A stretch of 64,000 nt of DNA from Steroidobacteraceae bacterium (GCA_027531255.1 JAPZRU010000002.1:1-64000), one strand, 5' to 3'. Numbered from the stretch's first letter, positions 41,826-51,167 are shown. Notes: a model not told the origin generated them from the letters alone. Translations and numbers: made by a program.

Positions 41826-42806
41826 ATGCCCCTGCCCGTCCGCCTCGGCGTCCTGATGGACCCCATCGACGAGATCAAGCCGGCCAAGGACTCGACGCTG
41901 GCGATGCTGCTCGCGGCACAGGCGCGCGGCTGGGAACTGCACTACTTCGAGCAGCGCCACGTGTGGCTGCGGGACGGCAAGGCGTACGGGCGGCTGCACC
42001 CGCTGACGGTGCGCGCGGATCTCCACGACTGGTACACGCTCGGGGAGCCGCGGATCGCGCCGCTGGCGGAACTCGACGCGCTGCTGATGCGCAAGGATCC
42101 GCCGTTCGACACCGAGTACATCTACACGACCTACGTGCTCGAGCGCGCCGAGGCGGACGGCGTGCTGGTCGTGAACCGGCCGCAGGGCCTGCGCGACATG
42201 AACGAGAAGGTCTACACGGCCTGGTTCCCGGAGTGCTGCGCGCCGACGCTGATCACCCGCGACATGGACGACATGCACGCGTTCCTGCGCGAGCACGGCA
42301 GGGCGGTCTGCAAGCCGCTCTACGGGATGGGCGGACGCTCGATCTTCGTCCTGGATCAGGGCGACAAGAACGCCAACGTGGTGTTCGAGACGCTGACCGA
42401 CTACGGCACCCGCTACGCGATCGTGCAGCGCTACATTCCCGACATCGTGACCACCGGCGACTCGCGCGTGATCCTCGTCGACGGCGCGCCCGTGCCCTAC
42501 GCGCTCGCGCGCATCCCGTCCGCGGCGGACAATCGCGGCAACCTCGCGGCCGGCGCCAAGGGCGTGGGACGCGAGCTCGACGACCGCGACCGCTGGCTCG
42601 CCGACCGCATCGGTCCGGCGCTCCGCGAGAGGGGCATGCTGTTCGTCGGGCTCGACGTGATCGGCGGCTACGTCACCGAGATCAACGTGACGAGCCCCAC
42701 CGGCATCCGGGAGCTCGACAAGCAGTTCGGCTGCGACATCGGCGGCCTGCTGATGGACGCGATCGCGAAGCGCCTCGACGCGCGCGCGCTGCGGGGCGCG
42801 CCTTGA
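41826..42806 (+). CDS. gshB: Glutathione synthetase
   Basis: A 326-residue ATP-grasp enzyme joining gamma-glutamylcysteine and glycine. The start is ATG 41826 behind GGAGACCCG. Family features are LGVLMDPIDEIKPAKDSTLAMLLAAQARGWELHYFEQ, LLMRKDPPFDTEYIYTTYVLE, KPLYGMGGRSIFVLDQGDKN and GLDVIGGYVTEINVTSPTGIRELDKQFGCDIGG. It is divergent from pilG, a conserved neighbour pair in gammaproteobacteria. Its stop overlaps a TTG start of the TonB-like gene (TTGA). Confidence 0.95.
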   Translation: MPLPVRLGVLMDPIDEIKPAKDSTLAMLLAAQARGWELHYFEQRHVWLRDGKAYGRLHPLTVRADLHDWYTLGEPRIAPLAELDALLMRKDPPFDTEYIYTTYVLERAEADGVLVVNRPQGLRDMNEKVYTAWFPECCAPTLITRDMDDMHAFLREHGRAVCKPLYGMGGRSIFVLDQGDKNANVVFETLTDYGTRYAIVQRYIPDIVTTGDSRVILVDGAPVPYALARIPSAADNRGNLAAGAKGVGRELDDRDRWLADRIGPALRERGMLFVGLDVIGGYVTEINVTSPTGIRELDKQFGCDIGGLLMDAIAKRLDARALRGAP

Positions 42807-43735
42807 ACGACGCCGCGGCCGGCACGCTGGCGGCGGAAGCCACCGGCTTCGTGGACCGGGCGCCCCCGATCCGCGACCGCATGACCACCGCGGTGTTCAT
42901 GGTCGCGATCTTCCACCTGATCGTGATCCTCGGCGTCACGTTCGGCGGCCCCGACGCGGTGCGCACGGACGCGGCGCCCTCGCTCGAGGTGCTGGTCGTC
43001 CACGACCCGGTCGTCGATCCCGCGCCGAACGAGGACGCGGACTATCTCGCCCAGGTGAACCAGCGCGGCTCGGGCACGAGCCCCGACGCCCGCGGCGCGG
43101 CATCGCCGCGCAGCGCGGTGTCCGCCGCCGAGCGGGACGGCGACCCGGACGCGAGCGGCGCCGACGCGGCGGGCGACCGCGCGGTCCACGGCGACCCGGA
43201 CGTGGTCGCGACGCGCGCCAACCCGGCGGACGCGCGCCGCTTCGCGGCCGACGCCACCCGGCCGCGCGCCGGCGCGCCGCTCGTGCTGCTGCCGGCGTCC
43301 GAAGCGTCCGGCGCCGACGAAGGCGAGGAGCTGTCGCTCCGGGGCCGCACCGAGCGCGAACTGCTCGTGACGGCCAACACGCGCGAGTCGAGCGTCGCGG
43401 TCTACCTGCACGCGTGGCGGCGGCGGATCGAGCGCGTCGGCACGATGAACTACCCGCTCGGCGCGATCCGTCGCGAGCGCATGAGCGGCAACCCGGTACT
43501 CGAGGTGCAGCTGCTCGCGGACGGTCGGCTCGGCACCGTGGCCGTGCGCCGCTCCAGCGGCGTGCCCGAGCTGGACAACGCCGCAGTCAGCATCCTGAAG
43601 CTCGCGTCGCCGTTCGAGCCGTTCCCCGCCTCGCTGGCCGCCCGCCACGATGCGCTCCGGCTCGCCTACGAGTGGCAGTTCATCGACGGCGAATTCGGCG
43701 GCTCGTCGGTCCGGGTGCCGGCGAACACGCGCTGA
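42803..43735 (+). CDS. TonB-like protein (TonB3-type)
   Basis: A 310-residue energy-coupling or pilus-related protein. The likely start is TTG 42803, sharing TTGA with the gshB stop; ATG 42881 is the alternative and still precedes the membrane segment (MTTAVFMVAIFHLIVILGVTFGG). A long periplasmic Ala/Asp/Arg-rich spacer follows. The TonB C-terminal domain lies at about residues 230-300 (SGNPVLEVQLLADGRLGTVAVRRSSGVPELDNAAVSILKLASPFEPFP). The Pro-rich tract of classic TonB is weak. In Pseudomonas the gene here is tonB3, reported to affect twitching motility; the same role is inferred from synteny. Confidence 0.82.
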   Translation: MNDAAAGTLAAEATGFVDRAPPIRDRMTTAVFMVAIFHLIVILGVTFGGPDAVRTDAAPSLEVLVVHDPVVDPAPNEDADYLAQVNQRGSGTSPDARGAASPRSAVSAAERDGDPDASGADAAGDRAVHGDPDVVATRANPADARRFAADATRPRAGAPLVLLPASEASGADEGEELSLRGRTERELLVTANTRESSVAVYLHAWRRRIERVGTMNYPLGAIRRERMSGNPVLEVQLLADGRLGTVAVRRSSGVPELDNAAVSILKLASPFEPFPASLAARHDALRLAYEWQFIDGEFGGSSVRVPANTR

Positions 43736-43802
43736 GGCCCGCGCGGCGACGGCCGCGCCGCCGACCTTGTCCGTGCCCGTCGGCCGGGCCGATACTAGCC
43801 CC

Positions 43803-44387
43803 ATGGCCGCCGCCTACCTGACCAACCAGCTGCTGATCGCGATGCCGTCGCTCGCGGACCCGAACTTCGCGCAGACGGTGACCCTGATCTGCGAGCACAC
43901 CGACAAGGGTGCGCTCGGCATCGTGCTGAACCGCCCCCTCGAGATGACCCTCGGCGAGGTCTTCGACCAGCTGTCGTTCGAGTGCGGCGACGCGGAGTTG
44001 CGCGCCCAGCCGGTGCTGCGCGGCGGCCCGGTGCAGCCGGATCGCGGCTTCGTGCTGCACCACCCGGATGCGCTGCCGGGCGGCCCCGCGGACGGCCGCT
44101 GGGACTCCACGCTCGCGGTCTCGCCCAGGCTGCACGTCACCACGTCGCGGGACGTACTCGCCGCGATGGCCGCGGGCCGCGGGCCCGCGCCCGCCGCGAT
44201 CGCGCTCGGCTACGCCGGCTGGGAAGCCGGCCAGCTCGAGGAGGAGATCCGGTCGAACGCGTGGCTGAACGTGCCCGTCGACGAATCGATCCTGTTCGGC
44301 ACGCCGTTCGAGGCGCGCTGGCAGGCCGCCGCGCACCTCATCGGCATCGACCTCGGCCGCCTGAGCCTCCAGGCCGGGCATGCCTGA
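43803..44387 (+). CDS. yqgE: YqgE/AlgH family protein (DUF179)
   Basis: A 194-residue cytoplasmic protein. It matches the DUF179 family: MAAAYLTNQLLIAMPSLADPNFAQTVTLICEHTDKGALGIVLNRPLEMTLGEVFDQL, PVLRGGPVQPDRGFVLHHP and FGYAGW-type block seen as ALGYAGWEAGQLEEEIRSNAWLNVPVDESILF. Biochemical role is unsettled. It overlaps ruvX by 8 bp, and the yqgE-ruvX pairing is conserved in gammaproteobacteria. Confidence 0.93.
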   Translation: MAAAYLTNQLLIAMPSLADPNFAQTVTLICEHTDKGALGIVLNRPLEMTLGEVFDQLSFECGDAELRAQPVLRGGPVQPDRGFVLHHPDALPGGPADGRWDSTLAVSPRLHVTTSRDVLAAMAAGRGPAPAAIALGYAGWEAGQLEEEIRSNAWLNVPVDESILFGTPFEARWQAAAHLIGIDLGRLSLQAGHA

Positions 44388-44874
44388 CGCACCGGCCGGC
44401 GCGGCGTCGCCGGGCGGACCTCCCGCCATTCCGCGTCTCGCGCTCGGCCTCGACTGGGGCGAGCGGCGCATCGGCGTCGCCGCCGGCGACACGCTGACGC
44501 GCACCGCGCGCCCGCTCGGCACCGTGCCCGCGCACGCGGGCCGCCCCGAATGGCCCGCGCTCGAACGCTATTTCCGCGAGTGGCAACCCGCGGTCGCCGT
44601 GGTGGGCGTGCCCTATAATATGGACGGCACCGAGAGCCGCCTGACGCAGCCCGCGCGCGAGTTCGCGCTCGCCGTGCGCGACCGCTTCGGCGTCGAGGTG
44701 ATCCCCGTGGACGAGCGGCTGTCCTCGCGAGAGGCCGAAGACATCCTGCGCCGCTCGCGCGCGAGCGGCAGCCGCAGGCGCCGGGTGCGCGCCGGCGACG
44801 TCGACCCCGTCGCCGCGTGCGTGCTGCTGGAGCAGTGGCTGCGCGCGCCGGCCGCACAACCCGCGAGCGAATGA
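44380..44874 (+). CDS. ruvX: Putative pre-16S rRNA nuclease / Holliday junction resolvase RuvX
   Basis: A 164-residue RNase H-fold nuclease (YqgF). Motifs are LALGLDWGERRIGVAAGD (acidic Asp of the first strand), VVGVPYNMDGTESRLTQPAREFA, VEVIPVDERLSSREAEDIL and the C-terminal DVDPVAACVLLEQWL. Three acidic active-site residues are in place. It overlaps yqgE upstream and pyrB downstream (ATGA), so translation is coupled through the cluster. Confidence 0.92.
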   Translation: MPDAPAGAASPGGPPAIPRLALGLDWGERRIGVAAGDTLTRTARPLGTVPAHAGRPEWPALERYFREWQPAVAVVGVPYNMDGTESRLTQPAREFALAVRDRFGVEVIPVDERLSSREAEDILRRSRASGSRRRRVRAGDVDPVAACVLLEQWLRAPAAQPASE

Positions 44875-45854
44875 CCATGCTTCCGTTCAGCCAGTACGAC
44901 GCCCATGGCCACCTCCGCCACCTGATCACGCTCGAGGGCATGACCAGCGAGCAGGTGCGCGAACTGCTCGACCGCGCGCAGCGCTATCTCCGCCGTCCGG
45001 GCGAGATTCCCGCCCACGGTCGCTCGCTCGCCGGCATCACGGTCGGCAACATCTTCACGGAGCCCTCGACGCGCACGCGCTCGTCGTTCGAGCTCGCCGC
45101 GAAGCGACTCGGCGCCGACGTGCTGAACCTCGAGATCCAGCTGTCGTCGCGCGTCAAGGGCGAGACGGTGCTCGACACCGTCTACACGCTGCAGGCGATG
45201 GCCGTCGACGTGTTCGTGATCCGCGACGCCGAGCCCGGCGTCTGCCAGTACGTCGCCGAGCACGTCGCGCCGCACGTGTCGGTGCTGTCCGCCGGGGAGG
45301 CGCACCTCTCGCACCCGACCCAGGGCCTGCTCGACGCGCTGACGATCCTGCAGTACAAGGGCGGCTTCCGCGACCTCGTGGTCGCGGTCGTCGGCGACGT
45401 GCGCCATTCGCGCGTCGCGCGCTCCGCGTACCAGGTGTTCACCGCGCTCGAGGTCGGCGAACTGCGCATCGTCGCGCCGGACGCGCTGATGCCGGACGAG
45501 GGCGAGATGCCGGAGGCGAAGCGGTTCAAGACGCTCGAGAGCGGCATCGAGCACGCCGACGTCGTGATGATGCTGCGCATCCAGAAGGAGCGGATGGCGC
45601 AGGCCGCGATCCCCGACGCGCACGACTACTTCGCGCGCTGGGGCCTGACGAAGCAGAAACTGAAGCTCGCGCGCCCCGAGGCGATCGTGATGCACCCGGG
45701 CCCGATGAACCGCGAGATCGAGATCGCGAGCGAGGTCGCGGACGGCCCGCACTCGGTGATCCGCCAGCAGGTCACGAACGGCGTCGCGGTGCGCATGGCG
45801 GTGCTCGAGACCGTGATCGAAAACCGCAACCGCCGCTGGAGCCCGCCGCGATGA
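44871..45854 (+). CDS. pyrB: Aspartate carbamoyltransferase catalytic subunit
   Basis: A 327-residue enzyme starting pyrimidine synthesis. Carbamoyl-phosphate motif FTEPSTRTRSSFELAAKRLGADVLN, LSHPTQGLLDALTI and VVAVVGDVRHSRVARSAYQ are complete, and HPGPMNREIEIASEVADG is near the end. I take ATG 44871 (overlapping the ruvX stop as ATGA); ATG 44877 is also possible. No pyrI or inactive pyrC-like subunit follows, unlike Pseudomonas pyrBC'. Its stop shares ATGA with the pyrK start. Confidence 0.95.
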   Translation: MTMLPFSQYDAHGHLRHLITLEGMTSEQVRELLDRAQRYLRRPGEIPAHGRSLAGITVGNIFTEPSTRTRSSFELAAKRLGADVLNLEIQLSSRVKGETVLDTVYTLQAMAVDVFVIRDAEPGVCQYVAEHVAPHVSVLSAGEAHLSHPTQGLLDALTILQYKGGFRDLVVAVVGDVRHSRVARSAYQVFTALEVGELRIVAPDALMPDEGEMPEAKRFKTLESGIEHADVVMMLRIQKERMAQAAIPDAHDYFARWGLTKQKLKLARPEAIVMHPGPMNREIEIASEVADGPHSVIRQQVTNGVAVRMAVLETVIENRNRRWSPPR

Positions 45855-46810
45855 GCGCCGACGAGACCCCCGCCGTGGCCACTCGGGCCATGGCCGCCCC
45901 GGCCGTGGACCGCAGCCACCGCGGCACGATCTTCCTCGAGGACGACGCCGAGGTGCTCGGCCAGGAGACCTGGCCGGGCGACCAGTACGTCATCCGCCTG
46001 CGCGCGCCGAAGTGCGCGGCGCACGCGACGCCCGGCTCGTTCGCGCACGTCACCTGCGACGCCGACATCCCGATGCGCCGCCCGCTGTCGATCCAGCGCG
46101 CCGACGCCGAGGCCGGCTGGATCGAGATCCTCTACAAGGTGCACGGCCAGGGCCTTCGCGCGCTGTCGCGGCTGCGCCCCGGGGACCGCGTGTCGTGCCT
46201 CGGGCCGATCGGCCGCGGCTTCGTGCCGAATCCGAAGCGCCCGCGCGCGCTGCTGGTCGGCGGCGGCGTCGGCATCCCGCCGATGATCTTCCTCGCGGAG
46301 CACCTGCGCGACCGCGCGTGCGACGGCTTCAAGCCGCTGGTGCTGATGGGCTCGGAGATCCCGTTCCCGTTCGGGCTTCGCCCGTCGACGATCCTCGTGC
46401 CCGGCATTCCGGCCGGCGCGATCGCCTGCCACCCGCTGCTCGACTCGTGGGGCGTGCCGAGCCGGCTGTCGAGCTTCGCGGACTACCCTGGCTGCTTCCA
46501 CGGCTACGTGACCGACCTCGCGGCCGAGTGGCTGCAGGGACTCGACGCCGCCGCGCTCGCCGAGGTCGAGATGTATGCCTGCGGCCCGACGCCGATGCTG
46601 AAGGCCGTCGCGAAGGTCGCGCAGCGCTTCGGCGTGCCGTGCCAGGTGTCGCTCGAGGAGTACATGGCCTGCGCGGTCGGCGGCTGCGCCGGGTGCACGG
46701 TGCTCGTGCAGACGCCGGAAGGCCCGGCGATGAAACGCGTCTGCGTGGACGGACCGGTGTTCGACGCGAACGCGGTCTTCCCGCCGGGCGCGGCAGCCGG
46801 GCTCGCGTGA
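45851..46810 (+). CDS. pyrK: Dihydroorotate dehydrogenase electron-transfer subunit (PyrK-like)
   Basis: A 319-residue FAD/[2Fe-2S] reductase subunit. The ferredoxin-reductase fold shows [31 protein letters not shown] (FAD) and [18 protein letters not shown] (nucleotide). The C-terminal cluster motif CAVGGCAGC followed by a Cys 15 residues on gives C-x4-C-x2-C-x15-C, the PyrK signature. PyrK normally serves the NAD-linked class 1B enzyme; gammaproteobacteria usually have quinone-linked class 2. The catalytic PyrD is not in the window. It overlaps pyrB by ATGA, strengthening the pyrimidine role. Confidence 0.85.
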   Translation: MSADETPAVATRAMAAPAVDRSHRGTIFLEDDAEVLGQETWPGDQYVIRLRAPKCAAHATPGSFAHVTCDADIPMRRPLSIQRADAEAGWIEILYKVHGQGLRALSRLRPGDRVSCLGPIGRGFVPNPKRPRALLVGGGVGIPPMIFLAEHLRDRACDGFKPLVLMGSEIPFPFGLRPSTILVPGIPAGAIACHPLLDSWGVPSRLSSFADYPGCFHGYVTDLAAEWLQGLDAAALAEVEMYACGPTPMLKAVAKVAQRFGVPCQVSLEEYMACAVGGCAGCTVLVQTPEGPAMKRVCVDGPVFDANAVFPPGAAAGLA

Positions 46811-46880
46811 TCGGCGTGCCGAGCGTACCGTCCCGAACGGCGAGGCCCGGCGCATCCGCCAGCGCCCGGAGAGCCCCCGA

Positions 46881-47543
46881 ATGAACCTGCGACTGTCGGC
46901 GCTCGAGGCGCGCGTGCTCGGCGCGCTCGTCGAGAAGGAGATCACGACGCCCGACCAGTACCCGCTGTCGCTGAACGCGCTGGTGGCGGCCTGCAACCAG
47001 AAGACCAACCGCGACCCGGTGCTGGAACTCGACGAGCGCACGGTGCAGGAGACGCTCGACGGACTGTCGAAGCGCCACCTCGTGCTGGACCGCAGCGGCT
47101 TCGGCAGCCGCGTGGTGAAGTACCGTCACCGGCTCTGCAACGGCGACCACAACCCGCTGCAGTTCTCACCGCAGGAACTCGCGATCGTCTGTGACCTGCT
47201 GCTGCGCGGACCGCAGACGCCGGGCGAACTGCGCTCGCGCGCGCAGCGCCTCGCGTCGTTCGCGGACCTCGGCGAAGTGGAAGCGACGCTCGCGCGCCTC
47301 GCGGGTCGCGAGGACGGCCCGTTCGTCGTGCGGTTGGAACGCCAGCCGGGCGCCCGCGAGTCGCGCTACGCGGAACTGTTCACGGACGCCGACCGGGTCG
47401 CGGCGGCGCCGTCCGCCGGCGCCTCGCCAGACGCGAACGCCGGCACGGTCGCGACGCTCGAGGCGCGCGTCGCGGCGCTCGAGGTCGCCGTCGCCGAACT
47501 GCGCGCGGCGTTGTCGTCCGCGCGGGAGACCGCAAGCCCATGA
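46881..47543 (+). CDS. YceH family protein (DUF480)
   Basis: A 220-residue protein with two winged-helix-like repeats. The opening [50 protein letters not shown] and the second unit [45 protein letters not shown] match the family. A coiled-coil tail ([22 protein letters not shown]) ends the protein. Function is unknown; regulation of nucleic acid is suggested only by the fold. It overlaps the following VOC gene by ATGA. Confidence 0.9.
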   Translation: MNLRLSALEARVLGALVEKEITTPDQYPLSLNALVAACNQKTNRDPVLELDERTVQETLDGLSKRHLVLDRSGFGSRVVKYRHRLCNGDHNPLQFSPQELAIVCDLLLRGPQTPGELRSRAQRLASFADLGEVEATLARLAGREDGPFVVRLERQPGARESRYAELFTDADRVAAAPSAGASPDANAGTVATLEARVAALEVAVAELRAALSSARETASP

Positions 47544-48646
47544 ACCGCCGCTACGCCACCACGCTGCTCGCCACCACGCTGCTCGCCGCCACGCTGCTCG
47601 CCGCGCAGGCCGCGCGGGCCGCGACCCCCGCCGAGGCGACGCGGCCGGACACGCCGTTCGGCCCGCCGGTCGTCGACGGCGGCTGGAGCGAAGCCGTCGT
47701 CAGCGTCTCCAGCCTCGCGCGCTCGATCGAGTGGCTGACCTCGGTCGCGCGCTGGGAGGTCCGGCGGCGCGGCACCACGGACCCGGCACTGCTGAAGCAC
47801 TGGGGCCTGCCGCCGACCGCGAGCGGCGCCGAGGCGCTGCTCTGCAATCCCGGCGACCAGTCCGCCTGCGTGCGGCTGATCCGCTTCCTCGGCGTGCCGT
47901 CGCAGGTGCAGATCCGCTCGGGCGCGCAGGCCTGGGAGCCCGGCGGCATCTACAGCCTGATGACCCGCTCGCGCGACACGGAGGCGGCCTTCGCACGCCA
48001 CGTCGCGCTCGGCTACACGGGCGTGTCCGACCCGATCTTCTTCGACTACCAGGGCGTGCAGATCAGGAACGTCGTGCTGCGCGGCCCGGACGGCGTGAAC
48101 CTCGCGATCTACGAGCGCGTGCGCCCGCCGCTGAGCGGCTGGACCACGATCCGCGGCCTGTCGAGCCCGTTCAACGCGATGCAGATGGTGCGCGACCGCG
48201 ACCGCGCGCGGGACTTCTACCTGCGCGTGTTCGGCTACGAGGTGCTGTCGAACGCCGAGTTCCTCGACCCGAAGCCGGGCCCGAACAACTTCGGCGTGCC
48301 GGCGAATCTCGTGACGAGCGTGTCGCGCCGCCACGCGATCCTCGGGATCGGCGTCGCGGGCCTCGGCGACGCCGCGGGCGCGCGCCAGATGGAAGTGATG
48401 CAGTTCGTCGGCCTCGAGGGCCGCGATCTCGCGGACCGCGCGCGGATCCCGAACTTCGGCATCGTCGCCGTGCGCTTCCCGACCGCGAGGCTCGACGAAC
48501 GCGTGAAGGCGGCGCGCGACGGCGGCTACGACGTGGGCGCCGTATCCGAAGCGACGATCGAGGGTTGGGGCCGGGTGCGCGTCGCCGACGTGCGCAGTCC
48601 CGACGGCGCGATCGTGCAGCTCGTCGAGGCCGTGCCTCGGCGCTGA
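47540..48646 (+). CDS. Exported protein with two VOC (glyoxalase-like) domains
   Basis: A 368-residue protein with a signal peptide (about residues 1-28) that is encoded by a 15-bp tandem repeat, giving [17 protein letters not shown]. Two VOC domains follow: about residues 45-200 ([22 protein letters not shown] ... [22 protein letters not shown]) and about 205-365 ([25 protein letters not shown] ... [20 protein letters not shown]). Metal ligands and substrate are uncertain, and exported VOC proteins are unusual. The start overlaps yceH (ATGA). Confidence 0.8.
   Translation: MNRRYATTLLATTLLAATLLAAQAARAATPAEATRPDTPFGPPVVDGGWSEAVVSVSSLARSIEWLTSVARWEVRRRGTTDPALLKHWGLPPTASGAEALLCNPGDQSACVRLIRFLGVPSQVQIRSGAQAWEPGGIYSLMTRSRDTEAAFARHVALGYTGVSDPIFFDYQGVQIRNVVLRGPDGVNLAIYERVRPPLSGWTTIRGLSSPFNAMQMVRDRDRARDFYLRVFGYEVLSNAEFLDPKPGPNNFGVPANLVTSVSRRHAILGIGVAGLGDAAGARQMEVMQFVGLEGRDLADRARIPNFGIVAVRFPTARLDERVKAARDGGYDVGAVSEATIEGWGRVRVADVRSPDGAIVQLVEAVPRR
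47558..47605 (+). repeat. 15-bp tandem repeat in a signal-peptide coding region
   Basis: ACGCTGCTCGCC occurs at 47561-47572, 47576-47587 and 47591-47602, each spaced by three variable bases, giving a 15-bp period. Gain or loss of a unit keeps frame and changes the hydrophobic core of the signal peptide by five residues. Confidence 0.75.
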
Positions 48647-48796
48647 AGCGGGCCGCCGTGCGGCCCGCCGCGATCCCGCGCGAGCAACGCGGCGACGTCG
48701 ACCTTGCTCGGGACCCGGCGGCTGTTGCGAATGCTGCGGGTCGGAGGCGTCACTCCCGCACCGCGGCACGGCGGCAAGGACCTCGCGAGGCCGTGC

Positions 48797-50011
48797 CTAG
48801 GGCGTGGCCGCACCGGTCGCCGGGCCCGCGGGTGCCGGGGCGGCGGGCTCCGGCGCCCGCCGCCACCGCGCGAAGAAGTCGAGGATCCGCAGGTCGCGAT
48901 CCTGCGCGCTGAACGTCAGGCCGTGGGTGTCGCCGTCGTAGATCACGAGCTGGTAGGGCGCCCGGCGCTCGGCCAGCCGCTGCGCGAACGCGAGCGACTG
49001 GGTCGCGGCCCGCGCGACGCCGTCGGCACCGCCGTGCAGCAGCAGCATCGGCACGCCGATCTGCTCCGGCCAGTACACGGCGGAACGCTCGCGGAGCGCG
49101 GCCTCGACGCGCGCCGGATCCACCGGCGCGCCCGCGACCAGCTCGCGCAGCTGCGGCCGCTCGGCCGCCGCGGCGACGAGGTCGAACAGCCCGCCGACCG
49201 TGGCCACCGCGTTGACGGGCGCGCCGCGGCGGACCGCGAGCGCCGTGACCATCGCACCCCGCGAGTAGCCGAGCATGAACACGTTCGTCACGTCGACGTA
49301 GCCGAGGCGCTCCGCCAGCGGGAACAGGTTCAGCACGTCGCGGACGTCGCCGTCGCCGAACGACTCGCGGCCCTCGCCGCCGTCGTTGCCGCGGTACTGG
49401 GTGGCGAGCACGACGTAGTCGGCCTGCACGAACCGCCAGAAGCCGAACTGCGTGTTCGGGCGCAGCCTCGACTGCTCGCCGACGCCGCCGCGGTTGAAGA
49501 CGATCAGCGGCAGCGTGCGGCCCTCGACGCGCGCCGGGCGCCACAGGTACGCGATCACCTGCAGCCCGTCGCTGGCGTAGACGAGACGTTCGCACACGTA
49601 GTCGCGGTACAGGCGCCGGCCGCGCCAGTCCGGCTCCGCCAGCAGCACGCCGGCGAGTTCGGACTGCGGGCGGATTCCGAGCCGCGCGCGCTTCGCGGCC
49701 TCTGCGTCCTCGCGGTAGGTCGCGACCGCGCGCTCGAGGTACTGGCGGTAGGTGTCGTCCGGCCAGTCGCAGCGCGCCTGGCCGAGGATCGTGCCGTCCG
49801 GCAGCCCCGCGGCCGCGCCGCCGGCCCGCGCCGCGTCGGCCCCGCCGAGCAGGCCCGCCGCGAGGGCGACGCACGGCACGGCGCGACGCGCGGCGAGCGC
49901 CATGGCATCCGCCACGGCGCGCACGGCGCTGCGGACGGCGGCGTGCGCGGCGCCCGCGCCAGCCGGGACTCCGGTCCTCGAAGGGTACGTCGCGTGGCAG
50001 CCGACGCCCAT
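48797..50011 (-). CDS. Secreted alpha/beta hydrolase (S9/dienelactone hydrolase-like)
   Basis: A hydrolase with the nucleophile in VFMLGYSRGAMVTALAV (GxSxG type), an acid in LLLHGGADGVARAA and a His in IYDGDTHGLTF, the order of the prolyl-oligopeptidase/dienelactone-hydrolase fold. YRDYVCERLVYASDGLQVIAYLWRP and PLIVFNRGGVGEQSRLRPNTQFGF form the start of the fold. The ATG at 50011 has an excellent GGAGG five bases upstream. A second ATG at 49903 lies directly before a signal-like stretch (ALAARRAVPCVALAAGLLGG), which would otherwise be preceded by 36 residues. The true start is uncertain, the fold is not. It follows the third PilT-like gene. Confidence 0.82.
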   Translation of the reverse strand: MGVGCHATYPSRTGVPAGAGAAHAAVRSAVRAVADAMALAARRAVPCVALAAGLLGGADAARAGGAAAGLPDGTILGQARCDWPDDTYRQYLERAVATYREDAEAAKRARLGIRPQSELAGVLLAEPDWRGRRLYRDYVCERLVYASDGLQVIAYLWRPARVEGRTLPLIVFNRGGVGEQSRLRPNTQFGFWRFVQADYVVLATQYRGNDGGEGRESFGDGDVRDVLNLFPLAERLGYVDVTNVFMLGYSRGAMVTALAVRRGAPVNAVATVGGLFDLVAAAAERPQLRELVAGAPVDPARVEAALRERSAVYWPEQIGVPMLLLHGGADGVARAATQSLAFAQRLAERRAPYQLVIYDGDTHGLTFSAQDRDLRILDFFARWRRAPEPAAPAPAGPATGAATP

Positions 50012-50027
50012 CGCCACCTCCATGGAC

Positions 50028-51167
50028 TCAGCCGAAGTTGATGCGCGCCTCGAGGTTGTGGCGCGAGTCCGCGTGGCTCAGCGCATCCTCGAGCTCGATG
50101 CGGCCGGCCTTCACGAGGCCGTAGAGGGCGGCGTCGAAGTCCTGCATGCCGCGCTCGGTCGTGGTGCGCAGCGCTTCCTTCATGCCGATCACGTCGCCCT
50201 TCTTGACCAGTTCCTGCATGTGCGGCGTGTTCAGCATCACTTCCATCGCCGCGACGCGCTTCTTGTCCTTGCCGGGCACCAGGCGCTGCGAAAGGATCGC
50301 CTTCAGGTACTGCGACAGGTCGAGGAAGATCTGGTCGTGCTGGTCCCGCGGGAACATGTTGATGATGCGGTCCAGCGCCTCGGCAGCGTTGTTGGCGTGC
50401 AGCGTCGCGACGCAGAGATGCCCGGTGCCGGCCAGCGCGATCGCCGCCTCCATCGTCTCGCGGTCGCGGATCTCGCCGATCAGGATCACGTCGGGCGCGG
50501 CGCGCATGGCGCTCCGCAGCGCGCGGTGGAAGCTCTTGGTGTCGAGCCCGACCTCGCGTTGGTTCACGATCGACTTCTTGTTCGTGTGCAGGAACTCGAT
50601 CGGATCCTCGATCGTGAGGATGTGGTCGGACGCGGTCTCGTTGCGGTGGTTGATCATCGCGGCGAGCGTCGTGCTCTTGCCGGAGCCCGTCGCGCCCACC
50701 ATCAGGACCAGCCCGCGCTTCAGCATCGCGAGGTCCTTTAGGATCTCGGGAAGCCCCAGCTGCTCGAGCCGCGGCATGTCGGCGGTGATGTAGCGCAGCA
50801 CGATCGCGGGGTAGCCGCGCTGGTGGAAGACGTTGACGCGGAACCGGCCGAGCCCGGGCTCCGAGATCGCGAAGTCGATCTCGAGCTCCTCCTCGAAGTA
50901 CTCGATCTGCTCGGCGTTCATCGTGCCGTACGCGGCCTGCTTGACCATGTCGGGCGTCAGGATCTGCTTATTGACCGGGAAGATCTGCCCTTCGATCTTG
51001 ATCTTCACCGGCGCGTACGACGTAAAGAAAAGGTCCGAGGCCTTCTTCTCGACCATCAGCCTGAACAGCGGCTTCGTGTTGAGCCGCGGCGATCCCAGAT
51101 CGGCAGCATCGGGCCCTTCCGACTCCGGCGGCTCGGGAGCACGCGCCACCTCAGAAGACCTTGCCAT
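50028..51167 (-). CDS. Third PilT/PilU-family type IV pilus ATPase
   Basis: A 379-residue hexameric retraction-type ATPase. After a 30-residue polar N-terminus come LFRLMVEKKASDLFFTSYAPVKIKIEG (PAS-like N2 domain), Walker A GATGSGKSTTLAAMI, Asp box ILTIEDPIEFLHTNKKSIVNQREVG, Walker B VILIGEIRDRETMEAA and His box HLCVATLHANNAAEALDRI. All catalytic features are intact. The spacing and GEIRDRETM/ANNA motifs place it nearer PilU than PilT, making it a second PilU. It overlaps the preceding pilU by 17 bp, so the three motors form one unit. Confidence 0.9.
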   Translation of the reverse strand: MARSSEVARAPEPPESEGPDAADLGSPRLNTKPLFRLMVEKKASDLFFTSYAPVKIKIEGQIFPVNKQILTPDMVKQAAYGTMNAEQIEYFEEELEIDFAISEPGLGRFRVNVFHQRGYPAIVLRYITADMPRLEQLGLPEILKDLAMLKRGLVLMVGATGSGKSTTLAAMINHRNETASDHILTIEDPIEFLHTNKKSIVNQREVGLDTKSFHRALRSAMRAAPDVILIGEIRDRETMEAAIALAGTGHLCVATLHANNAAEALDRIINMFPRDQHDQIFLDLSQYLKAILSQRLVPGKDKKRVAAMEVMLNTPHMQELVKKGDVIGMKEALRTTTERGMQDFDAALYGLVKAGRIELEDALSHADSRHNLEARINFG

